The position numbers and the translations under genes were made by a program. A DNA stretch of 64,000 nt from Bin52 sp965243345 (GTDB lineage Bacteria > Pseudomonadota > Alphaproteobacteria > Thalassobaculales > Thalassobaculaceae), in contig CBDEUR010000003.1 of assembly GCA_965243345.1 (NCBI GenBank), forward strand, positions 2,232,001 through 2,296,000, read 5' to 3'. Positions 37,292-44,439 of the stretch are shown in pieces; position 1 is the stretch's first letter, and every line of letters starts with the position of its first letter. Under the pieces are notes generated by a model. The model made no database searches. It was not told the DNA's origin and saw only the letters and a list, made by a program, of their open reading frames with translations.

Positions 37292-37693
37292 TCATCGAGC
37301 GGGTGGCCGCAGCAGCAGGTCGCGCAGGGAAACCATTCCGAGGGGGGTGCGGTCGCGGTCCACCACTATCGCGCGGGTCAGCTCGAAGCGCACGAGCAGG
37401 TTGACGACATTGTCCACCAGCATGTCGGCGGCGACGGTCAGGGCCGGTTTCGACATGATCTCGTAGACATTGACCCGTTCGGGCGCGCGGTCATCCGCGA
37501 TGACCCGGGCGGCGATATCCCGGAGTTCGAGCAATCCGAATTCATCGTCTTCGTCGCGACGGTTGACCGCAAGCGACGTGACACCGTGTTCCGTCATCAA
37601 CACCATGGCATCGCGAATTGTCGCCAGCCGGTCGATGGACTGCAGATCGCGGGACATGACGTCCGCAACGCGAACACGGCTTTCCGGGTTCAT
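37292..37693 (-). CDS. CBS-domain protein
   Basis: This 133-residue protein is a pair of CBS repeats: VRVADVMSRDLQSIDRLATI with VTSLAVNRRDEDDEFGLLEL first, then VNVYEIMSKPALTVAADMLV with AIVVDRDRTPLGMVSLRDLL. CBS pairs bind adenine nucleotides and sense energy state. Its start overlaps the stop of the PII-like gene (ATGA), so it is the fourth gene of the DUF1538 operon and probably helps to regulate the membrane proteins. Confidence 0.88.
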   Translation of the reverse strand: MNPESRVRVADVMSRDLQSIDRLATIRDAMVLMTEHGVTSLAVNRRDEDDEFGLLELRDIAARVIADDRAPERVNVYEIMSKPALTVAADMLVDNVVNLLVRFELTRAIVVDRDRTPLGMVSLRDLLLRPPAR

Positions 37694-38040
37694 ATGTCCT
37701 CCTCCAGTTCGTGCATGAGGGCGGAAATCTGCGTGTTCAGGCCGACTGCGTCCTCGATGTCTACCTGGAATGCGATGCCGGCGCCCGGTTCGGTCTCGAA
37801 ACAGCCGGAATCACGGATCGCCTCGAGAATCTGGCGCGATCTCGAAGCCGCGACCAGGAGGAGGACGACATCCCGCCTGCCGGTGAGGTCGAGCCCGAAG
37901 AACGTGCTCTCCGGTTTCAGACCCTCGCCGCGAACACCGGTGATGACGGTCGCCCCGGTCGCTCCGCCGGTCCGCGCCACCTCGATGATCCTGTCGGTGC
38001 GGTCGTCCTCGACCAGGGCGACGATGAGTTTCAGCCTCAT
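37690..38040 (-). CDS. PII-like regulatory protein
   Basis: This 116-residue protein has the PII ferredoxin-like fold: MRLKLIVALVEDDRTDRIIE, GATGATVITGVRGEG, and the C-terminal PGAGIAFQVDIEDAVGL that matches the second PII signature. The T-loop region (LKPESTFFGLDLTG) is short and has no tyrosine that could be uridylylated, so it is not a canonical GlnB/GlnK. ATG 38040 is used because the preceding 17 residues are not conserved-looking. It overlaps genes on both sides by four bases. It likely binds nucleotides and acts on the DUF1538 proteins. Confidence 0.8.
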   Translation of the reverse strand: MRLKLIVALVEDDRTDRIIEVARTGGATGATVITGVRGEGLKPESTFFGLDLTGRRDVVLLLVAASRSRQILEAIRDSGCFETEPGAGIAFQVDIEDAVGLNTQISALMHELEEDI

Positions 38041-38834
38041 GACCTTCCCTTCCCGGCCTTTCCCCCTTCTCTTCGCCAGCGCCTGAACCATGCCGATGCG
38101 CCGGCAAAGCCCAGAACCGACATGATGGGAAACACACTGGCGAAAGCAATCAGTCCGAAACCGTCAACCAGCGGACTGCGGCCGGGTACGGTCGCGGCCA
38201 GACCGAGGCCAAGGGCGGCAACCACCGGTACCGTCACGGTCGATGTCGTCACGCCGCCGGAGTCGTAGGCGAGCGGCACGATGGCGCGGCTGGCGCGAAA
38301 CGTCTGCACGATGACAACGGCGTAGGCCGCAATGATGTACCAGGCAAGCGGCGTACCGGTCACGATGCGAAAGCACCCCAGGGTCACGCCGACGGCAACG
38401 CCGATGGCGACGGCAATGCGGAGTCCCGCTGCACCGATCGTTCCGCCCGAGATTTCCTCGGCCTTGATGGCCACGGCGATCAACGAGGGCTCGGCCACGG
38501 TGGTGGAAAAGCCGATCGCCGCGGCAAAGGCATAGACAAGCAGGTAATCCGACCAGTCGATCCCGTCGGCCAGCCGTTCGGCACCAATCGCCGCAGGAGC
38601 CGTGAGTTGACGCGCCATGGTCTCGCCGACAGGGAACAGCGCCGCCTCCAGCCCGATCAGAAACAGCGTCAGCCCGATCAGCACGTAGACGAACCCGACG
38701 ATGATGCGCCCGGGATGCGCGGGACGGCGGCGCAACACCACGAACTGAAAGACGACGAGAATCGCAATGATCGGTCCGACATCGAGCAGCGTCGAACCCG
38801 CAACACCCGCCAATGTCGCAACGAACTCCATCAT
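38037..38834 (-). CDS. DUF1538 membrane protein, second subunit
   Basis: This 265-residue polytopic protein has about seven hydrophobic segments and the DUF1538 motifs: LLDVGPIIAILVVFQFVVL, LIGLTLFLIGLEAALFPVGE, GFSTTVAEPSLIAVAIKA, YDSGGVTTSTVTVPVVAALG, and SPLVDGFGLIAFASVFPIM. It is a sequence relative of the gene before it, so the pair looks like a split tandem repeat, likely a heterodimeric transporter. ATG 38834 overlaps the TAA of the first subunit. The basic C-terminus (FRRWRREGGKAGKGRS) is cytoplasmic-like. Confidence 0.85.
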   Translation of the reverse strand: MMEFVATLAGVAGSTLLDVGPIIAILVVFQFVVLRRRPAHPGRIIVGFVYVLIGLTLFLIGLEAALFPVGETMARQLTAPAAIGAERLADGIDWSDYLLVYAFAAAIGFSTTVAEPSLIAVAIKAEEISGGTIGAAGLRIAVAIGVAVGVTLGCFRIVTGTPLAWYIIAAYAVVIVQTFRASRAIVPLAYDSGGVTTSTVTVPVVAALGLGLAATVPGRSPLVDGFGLIAFASVFPIMSVLGFAGASAWFRRWRREGGKAGKGRS

Positions 38835-39568
38835 TACGACAGCGTCCCGTAGGCCAGAACGCCGATGATCGGCACCAGGCTTGCGAAGGCGATCAGTCCG
38901 AAGCCGTCGATCATCGGATTGCGCCCGCGTATCGAGGCGGCCAGCCCGATGCCGAGCGCGGTTACCAGGGGAACCGTGATCGTGCTGGTCGTCACGCCGC
39001 CGGAATCGTAGGCGACACCGACGATTTCCTCGGGCGCAAGAGGCGTCATCAGTGTCACGAGAAGGTAGCCACCGATGATCATCCAGTGCAGCGGCCACCC
39101 TTTCAGAATCCTGAGCACGCCAAGCACGATCGCGGCACCCACGGCGAAGGCCACGACCAGGCGCAACTCGAGTGCATGGGTTGCCCGTGCCGCCTCGTCA
39201 TCCGCAATGACCCCGGCGTCCGCCGCAATCCCGGCCGCCTTCGCGGTCACCGCGATCAGGGCGGGCTCCGCCACCGTGGTGCCGAAGCCCAGGCAAAAGG
39301 CGAAGGCGAACAGCGCCAGGGCGCTGCCGCGCCGCGCGAAGGCTCCGGCCATTGCCTCGCCGAGCGGGAACAGCCCGGTTTCCAGCCCCTGGATGAAGAA
39401 GACAAGGCCGAGGACGACGCAGACGGTGCCGACGAGGACCTTTCCGATGTCCGGAAAGGGCTGCTGCAGCACCACGATCTGGAAAAAGGCAATGACGACG
39501 AAGATGGGAGCAAGGTCACGCAGTGCTCCCGCGAACCGTCCCAGTAAAGCTCTGGATAGTCTCATCAC
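38834..39568 (-). CDS. DUF1538 membrane protein, first subunit
   Basis: This 244-residue protein has the same layout as its neighbour: LRDLAPIFVVIAFFQIVVLQ, FIQGLETGLFPLGEAMAG, GFGTTVAEPALIAVTAKAAG, YDSGGVTTSTITVPLVTALG and NPMIDGFGLIAFASLVPIIG. The repeated acidic and small polar motifs within the membrane (TVAEP, DSGGVTTST) would suit an ion or solute path. No substrate of DUF1538 is known to me. It is the first gene of a four-gene operon with PII-like and CBS proteins. Confidence 0.85.
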   Translation of the reverse strand: MMRLSRALLGRFAGALRDLAPIFVVIAFFQIVVLQQPFPDIGKVLVGTVCVVLGLVFFIQGLETGLFPLGEAMAGAFARRGSALALFAFAFCLGFGTTVAEPALIAVTAKAAGIAADAGVIADDEAARATHALELRLVVAFAVGAAIVLGVLRILKGWPLHWMIIGGYLLVTLMTPLAPEEIVGVAYDSGGVTTSTITVPLVTALGIGLAASIRGRNPMIDGFGLIAFASLVPIIGVLAYGTLS

Positions 39569-39780
39569 CTCGACCGGATTGCGGGGTCGGAAAGCCGACC
39601 GGGACCTGCATGGAACACGGCCGCCGGTTTCATGCTTTCGCAGTGCCTGTCGACGGTGTCAAACCTGTCAAGCCGACACTGCAATCCTGTCACGCCTCGT
39701 TGACCATCCGGTGACACGCCGTCCGCACGTCCACCGGGCGTGGAACGGGAGCACGCCGAAACACCGTCCCGATGCGGGAG
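39569..39780. other. Upstream region of the DUF1538 operon
   Basis: No gene is visible. The region must hold the promoter of the minus-strand DUF1538 operon; no clear consensus boxes are seen. Confidence 0.35.
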
Positions 39781-39807
39781 CGCAGGCGCCCTGCAGGGGC
39801 GCCTGCG
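39781..39807 (-). terminator. Perfect 11-bp hairpin downstream of the ThiY-like gene
   Basis: CGCAGGCGCCC (39781 to 39791) pairs perfectly with GGGCGCCTGCG (39797 to 39807) around a five-base loop. It lies 67 bases after the stop of the minus-strand binding-protein gene. No T-run follows, so it may be a weak or Rho-assisted terminator or an mRNA 3-prime stabiliser. Confidence 0.5.
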
Positions 39808-39873
39808 CCGGTCGCAGCGTGTCGACAGGCGGTCGCGGTCGAGACCGCCCGTACGACCGGAACCCGGCGCCGG

Positions 39874-40842
39874 TCAGGAGGGCGGAACGTCGGGCTCGAT
39901 GGCGAATTCCGCGACCGTGCCCGGCCGCGCGATCAGTCCCTGTTCGACCAGGAATTCATCAAAGCGGCGGTACCTGCCGGTGTCGAGGGCGGCGGGTCTC
40001 AGGGCGAACCTGGGCAGCGTGTCGCGAAACGCCCTCCTGTTCAGTTCGTCATCGAGACCTTCCCTGTAGCTGCTGAACATCTCCCAGGCGGCATCCGGAT
40101 GGTTGACGGTGAACTGCACCGCCGCCTCGAGCGCGCCAACCAGTGCGCCGAGTTCCGCGCGGCCGAGATCGGCCGCATTCGCCACCACGATCAGTTCGTC
40201 GTAGCCGGGAACTCCTTCCTCCTCGACGTAGAAGGCACGGCCGGGCCGTCCAACGATATCCATCTGGTTGAGCTCGAAGTTCCGGTAGGCGCCGATCACG
40301 GCATCCACCTGACCGGAGATCAGGGACGGACTGAGCGAGAAGTTCACGTTGACGAGTTCGATGTCGTCGGTGCCGAGACCGTGGCGCGCGAGCATTGCCG
40401 CGAGCAGTGCGTCCTCGAAACCGCCAACCGAGAACCCGACCTTGCGCCCCTTCAGGTCGGCAATCGAGCGAATGGGTCCGTCGGCCAGGACCACCAGCGT
40501 GTTGAGCGGGGTCGCGACCAGGGTGGCGATCCGCACGAGCGGCAGTCCCACGGCATGATACAGGTGCAGTTGCGGCTGGTAGGAAATCGCGACATCGGCC
40601 TTGCCGGCCGCCACCAGTTTCGGCGGATCGCTGGGATCGGCGGGCTCGATCATCTCGACCTCGAGACCGGCCTTCGCGAACAGCCCGAGCTTGTCGGCCA
40701 CCACCAGGGTGGCATGGTCCGGATTGATGAACCAGTCCAGCATGAGGGTGATTTTCTGCTGGGCCGATGCCGGTGGACCGGCAACAAGCAGCAGGACGGT
40801 GCACAGGACGGGTCCTGTCCGCCGCAGGAGGGTGTTGATCAT
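39874..40842 (-). CDS. ThiY-like substrate-binding protein (NMT1/THI5 family)
   Basis: This 322-residue protein has a Sec signal peptide ending at PPASAQ and an NMT1/THI5-type binding domain: KITLMLDWFINPDHATLVVA, GLFAKAGLEVEMIEPADPSD, the GKADVAISYQPQLHLY segment, and GRKVGFSVGGFEDA. ThiY proteins bind thiamin pyrimidine precursors for ABC import. The TPP riboswitch just upstream supports a thiamin role. No permease or ATPase gene follows, so it must work with a transporter encoded elsewhere. Confidence 0.88.
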   Translation of the reverse strand: MINTLLRRTGPVLCTVLLLVAGPPASAQQKITLMLDWFINPDHATLVVADKLGLFAKAGLEVEMIEPADPSDPPKLVAAGKADVAISYQPQLHLYHAVGLPLVRIATLVATPLNTLVVLADGPIRSIADLKGRKVGFSVGGFEDALLAAMLARHGLGTDDIELVNVNFSLSPSLISGQVDAVIGAYRNFELNQMDIVGRPGRAFYVEEEGVPGYDELIVVANAADLGRAELGALVGALEAAVQFTVNHPDAAWEMFSSYREGLDDELNRRAFRDTLPRFALRPAALDTGRYRRFDEFLVEQGLIARPGTVAEFAIEPDVPPS

Positions 40843-40902
40843 CTGTGAGTGCTCCGGCAGTGCGCCCGGAAAACACGATGCGAAGGAGGAATGACGGGCA
40901 AC

Positions 40903-41000
40903 AGGTCCGATCCCTTCGCCGGCATTATCCGGATCAGGTTCAATGGGTCACCCGGTCTCGCACCGGGTTTCTCAGCCGTCTCTCAGGCTCCCCACGGTCC
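40903..41000 (-). promoter_or_regulatory. TPP (THI box) riboswitch
   Basis: On the minus strand the conserved THI-box parts occur in order: GGGGAGCCTGAGA, then CTGAGAAACCCGG with a variable stem, ACCCATTGAACCTGATC, CGGATAATGCCGG and GAAGGGA. It ends about 60 bases before the ThiY-like start and should switch that gene off when thiamin diphosphate is abundant. Confidence 0.93.
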
Positions 41001-41031
41001 CGGCCATGGTGATGGCCGCCCCGCCATGGTG

Positions 41032-42369
41032 TCAAGACGGTGTCGACGCGTCCGCACTGCGTTCCAGCACCGCGACGAAGAAACCGTCGGTTCCGAACCC
41101 GTCGGGATCGAGCCGGAGCGTGTCGGCGGTCTGCGGCAGTACTCCGCCGCCTCGCGCCGCGACCGTGGCGGACCAGACACCGCCGACCGGAAGGACCCGG
41201 TAGTCGGAACGCCGCCGCAACAGGGCCGCCACCCGTTCCTCGTTCTCCTCCGCAAGCAGGGAACAGGTGACGTAGACCAGCCGGCCCCCCGGCCGGGTCA
41301 GCCTCGCGGCCCGGGCCAGGATCGCGTCCTGGGTAGCGACAATACCGGCGAGATCCTCCTCGCCGTACCGGTGCCGGGCATCGGGGGCGCGGCGCCACGC
41401 GCCGATGCCGGTGCACGGAGCGTCGACCAGGACCCGGTCGAACCGTCCCCGGTGGCGCCGCGTGTACCGGTCGGCATCCGCGGCCAGGACCCGGCGCTCG
41501 ACATTGTGCAGCCCGGCGCGTGCCACACGCGTGGCCGCCCGGTCGAGCCGGGCGGCCGACACGTCAAGCGCCAGCACCCGTCCCCGGTTGCGCATCAGTG
41601 CTCCGAGCATCAGGGTCTTGCCACCGGCGCCGGCGCAGAAGTCGGCAACCTGCATGCCCGGTTCGACCGCGGTCAGCAGGGCCGCAAGCTGCGCGCCCTC
41701 GTCCTGGATCTCGACGAGCCCGTCGCGCAGGGCCGCAAGCCCGCGGACCCGCGGCCTCCCGTCGCAACGGAGGCCGAACGGCGACCAGGGTGTCGGGCTG
41801 GTCCCGAGCCCCGCCCGCTCCAGCCTGCGCCGCACCGCGAGACGGCCAGTCCCGTTCAGGGGGTTGATTCTCAGGTCAAGCGCCGCCTCGCGGGTGAGCG
41901 CCGACATGCAGTCGGCGAACCGGTTGCCCAGCACCGGTTCCAGCCTCCTGGCAATCCAGTCCGGGCACTCGGCGCGCACGGGTGCCGGCATGTCGGGATG
42001 ACCTGGCCCGGAACCGCACAACCCGTCGAGCAGCCGGCGTTCCTGGCGCGAGGGCGGCGTCGGCGCATGCGGGCTTCCGGCGAACAGCGGAGCCGCCGAG
42101 GTGCCGTCCAGGCCGTCGACAAGGGCAAGGTCGGCAAGAACCCGGGTGCGCACCGAAACATCGGCACCCGACGTTCCGGCCCACCAGTCGAGCCTGCAAC
42201 GGGAGCGAACCACTCGCCAGACCCTGGCCGCGATGGCCGCCCGGTCCCCGGAACCCGCGTAACGCCGTGTGCGGAAGTACCCGGACATCACCCGGTCGAG
42301 GCGCCCGGGCTCCGTCTCCGCCTGTTCGAGGATTTCGATCGCGGCCGCAAGCCGGCCGGACGGTGTCAC
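41032..42369 (-). CDS. rsmB: 16S rRNA (cytosine-967-C5) methyltransferase-like protein RsmB
   Basis: This 445-residue protein has the RsmB layout: an N-terminal NusB-like RNA-binding half, a central LDLRINPLNGT, the SAM site ADFCAGAGGKTLMLGAL, the DAPCTGIGAWRR motif, and the catalytic cysteine in YVTCSLL. It methylates C5 of a cytosine in 16S rRNA. The start overlaps guaB by four bases, so both are read from one minus-strand transcript. It could also be an RsmF-type paralogue; the N-terminal domain favours RsmB. Confidence 0.85.
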   Translation of the reverse strand: MTPSGRLAAAIEILEQAETEPGRLDRVMSGYFRTRRYAGSGDRAAIAARVWRVVRSRCRLDWWAGTSGADVSVRTRVLADLALVDGLDGTSAAPLFAGSPHAPTPPSRQERRLLDGLCGSGPGHPDMPAPVRAECPDWIARRLEPVLGNRFADCMSALTREAALDLRINPLNGTGRLAVRRRLERAGLGTSPTPWSPFGLRCDGRPRVRGLAALRDGLVEIQDEGAQLAALLTAVEPGMQVADFCAGAGGKTLMLGALMRNRGRVLALDVSAARLDRAATRVARAGLHNVERRVLAADADRYTRRHRGRFDRVLVDAPCTGIGAWRRAPDARHRYGEEDLAGIVATQDAILARAARLTRPGGRLVYVTCSLLAEENEERVAALLRRRSDYRVLPVGGVWSATVAARGGGVLPQTADTLRLDPDGFGTDGFFVAVLERSADASTPS

Positions 42370-43826
42370 AGGCCGGCCCGGTAGTTCGGCGCATCGCGGG
42401 TGATCGTCACGTCGTGGACGTGGCTTTCACGCAGGCCGGCAGAGGTGATGCGCAGGAACCGGCACCCGGTCTGCATGTCGGAGATGGTCCGGTTACCGGT
42501 GTAGCCCATTGCCGCCTTCAGGCCGCCGACCAGCTGGTGGATGACCGCGTTCAGCGGCCCCTTGTACGGCACCCCTCCCTCGATCCCTTCCGGGACCAGC
42601 TTCAGGGCGTCGGCGACCTCTTCCTGGAAGTAGCGATCGGCCGAACCGCGCGCCATCGCGCCGACCGATCCCATGCCCCGGTAGGACTTGTACGACCGCC
42701 CCTGGTAGAGATAGACGTCGCCCGGACTCTCGTCGGTGCCGGCGAACAGCGATCCGATCATGGCGCAGTCGGCGCCGGCCGCGATCGCCTTGGCGAGGTC
42801 ACCGGAGTACTTGATCCCGCCGTCCGATATCACCGGCACACCGGCCTCGCGGCAGACCTCGACCGCGTCGATCACGGCGGTGAGCTGCGGCACACCCACC
42901 CCGGCCACCATGCGGGTGGTGCAGATCGAACCCGGACCGATCCCGACCTTGACCGAATCCGCCCCGGCGTCGATGAGGGCCCTGGCGCCATCGGCGGTTG
43001 CCACGTTGCCGGCAATGACCTGGATCGAGTTGGAGAGCCGGCGAACACGCGAGACGGTCTCGAGCACGTTCTCGGAATGGCCGTGCGCGGTATCGATGAC
43101 CAGTACGTCGGCCTCGGCATCCAACAATGCCTCGGCCCTTGTCAGGCCGTCGGAACCGGCGCCGGTCGCGGCCGCCACCCGCAGACGGCCCTGGACATCC
43201 TTGCAGGCATCGGGGTGATTGACCGCCTTTTCCATGTCCTTGACGGTGATCAGTCCGACGCATTTCTGGTTGTCGTCAACGACGAGCAGCTTCTCGATCC
43301 GGTGGCGGTGCAGCAGGGTGCGGGCCTCTTCGGCCGAAACCCCCTCCTGCGCGGTCACCACCCGGCGGGTCATCAGGTCCCTGACCGGCTGTCGCGGGTC
43401 GGTTGCGAACCTGACGTCGCGGTGTGTCAGGATACCGGCGAGCTTGCCGGACCGCCGCCGCACCACCGGGATTCCGCTGATCTCGTTGCGGCGCATGAGC
43501 TCGAGCGCGTCGGCCAGCGTCTGGTCCGGGTGAATGGTCACCGGGTTGACCACCATGCCGGCCTCGTATTTCTTCACCGCCCGCACCTCCGCGGCCTGGC
43601 GCTCGATCGACAAGTTCTTGTGAACGACCCCGAGACCGCCGAGCTGCGCCATGGCAATTGCGAGCCGGCTCTCGGTCACCGTGTCCATGGCCGCCGAGAT
43701 CACCGGCACCGCCAATGCAATCTCCGGCGTCAGGCGGGTGCTCGTGTCGGTGTGCGCCGGATGGACCGACGAATGCGCCGGTTCGAGCAGGACGTCATCG
43801 AACGTGAAGGCCTGGCGGATCTGCAT
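42366..43826 (-). CDS. guaB: IMP dehydrogenase
   Basis: This 486-residue enzyme converts IMP to XMP with NAD, the first step of GMP synthesis. The N-terminal FTFDDVLLEPAHSSVHP, two CBS repeats at about residues 95 to 205, the catalytic cysteine loop GPGSICTTRMVAGVGVP, and the flap with GAMARGSADRYFQ are all present. The order guaB-rsmB with a four-base overlap is seen in other alphaproteobacteria. Confidence 0.97.
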   Translation of the reverse strand: MQIRQAFTFDDVLLEPAHSSVHPAHTDTSTRLTPEIALAVPVISAAMDTVTESRLAIAMAQLGGLGVVHKNLSIERQAAEVRAVKKYEAGMVVNPVTIHPDQTLADALELMRRNEISGIPVVRRRSGKLAGILTHRDVRFATDPRQPVRDLMTRRVVTAQEGVSAEEARTLLHRHRIEKLLVVDDNQKCVGLITVKDMEKAVNHPDACKDVQGRLRVAAATGAGSDGLTRAEALLDAEADVLVIDTAHGHSENVLETVSRVRRLSNSIQVIAGNVATADGARALIDAGADSVKVGIGPGSICTTRMVAGVGVPQLTAVIDAVEVCREAGVPVISDGGIKYSGDLAKAIAAGADCAMIGSLFAGTDESPGDVYLYQGRSYKSYRGMGSVGAMARGSADRYFQEEVADALKLVPEGIEGGVPYKGPLNAVIHQLVGGLKAAMGYTGNRTISDMQTGCRFLRITSAGLRESHVHDVTITRDAPNYRAGL

Positions 43827-43858
43827 GGTGCTGCCTCGCTGTACGGCGATGGCACGCC

Positions 43859-43864
43859 ACTATA
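43859..43864 (-). promoter_or_regulatory. guaB: Possible -10 box of the guaB promoter
   Basis: On the minus strand TATAGT lies about 33 bases before the guaB start, and TTGCCC stands about 15 bases further upstream. The spacing is short, so the -35 assignment is doubtful. Confidence 0.35.
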
Positions 43865-44340
43865 CACCCCTTGCGGAACGGGCAAGCACATTCGCGGATT
43901 CCGGGGATCCGACGCCGTCCCTGCCGCCTTCGAGCCGGAGGAATCGGGCCCGCTCCCACCGGGCGCGCCGCGTTTCAAGGGCCTTGAACCCCGGTGCAGG
44001 ACCCCAAACACGTCACAAGGCGCAGGCCGCAGAAACGGGACGCACGCGGTGGCGTCCCGCACTCCGGTCTCGTACCCGATGGTGTGTTTCGACAAGGCGG
44101 CTGCAGCGGCATGGTCTGGATCGAAGGCGACGTCAAGGACTGTGCCAGGTGATCGCTGCGGCGCTGCCGCCTCGGTTCGGGATTTCCTGGCCGTTCCCCG
44201 TCCCGGCCTGTCGCGCATCAGGAACGCAGTCTCGACGAGGGCGCGGGTCACTCGCCATGCGGCGAGCCAGGGCTGCCTCCTCCAAACGACGCGCAATCGG
44301 GAAGCCTCACATGCTCGTCGTCAATCCGGGCGATCAAATT
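43865..44340. other. Gene-free stretch between guaB and the HipA-fusion gene
   Basis: I see no gene. GC content falls sharply near 44,330, where the control region of the following gene begins; this marks the left edge of the accessory segment. Confidence 0.4.
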
Positions 44341-44375
44341 CCTACTATCACAACGGTATGGTACGAAAAAGTAAG
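44341..44375. repeat. Inverted repeat, distal operator candidate (O1)
   Basis: CCTACTAT at 44341 to 44348 and AAAGTAAG at 44368 to 44375 form an imperfect inverted repeat with a 19-base spacer. It repeats the arms and the spacing of the second inverted repeat 62 bases downstream, so both are likely bound by the same protein. Confidence 0.6.
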
Positions 44376-44381
44376 ATTTTC

Positions 44382-44410
44382 TTGACAATGCGTCATGATG
44401 ATCCTACTTT
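44382..44410 (+). promoter_or_regulatory. Sigma-70 type promoter of the HipA-fusion gene
   Basis: TTGACA (44382 to 44387) and TACTTT (44405 to 44410) are separated by 17 bases. The -10 box lies inside the left arm of the proximal inverted repeat, so a protein bound there would block transcription. The start codon is about 30 bases after the -10 box. Confidence 0.7.
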
Positions 44411-44437
44411 TTCGACTTCAAAGATCGCGAAAGTAGG
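44403..44437. repeat. Inverted repeat, proximal operator candidate (O2)
   Basis: CCTACTTT (44403 to 44410) and AAAGTAGG (44430 to 44437) are perfect inverted arms around a 19-base spacer. The left arm covers the -10 box, and the right arm overlaps the ribosome binding site of the gene that starts at 44440. Confidence 0.75.
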
Positions 44438-44439
44438 AA

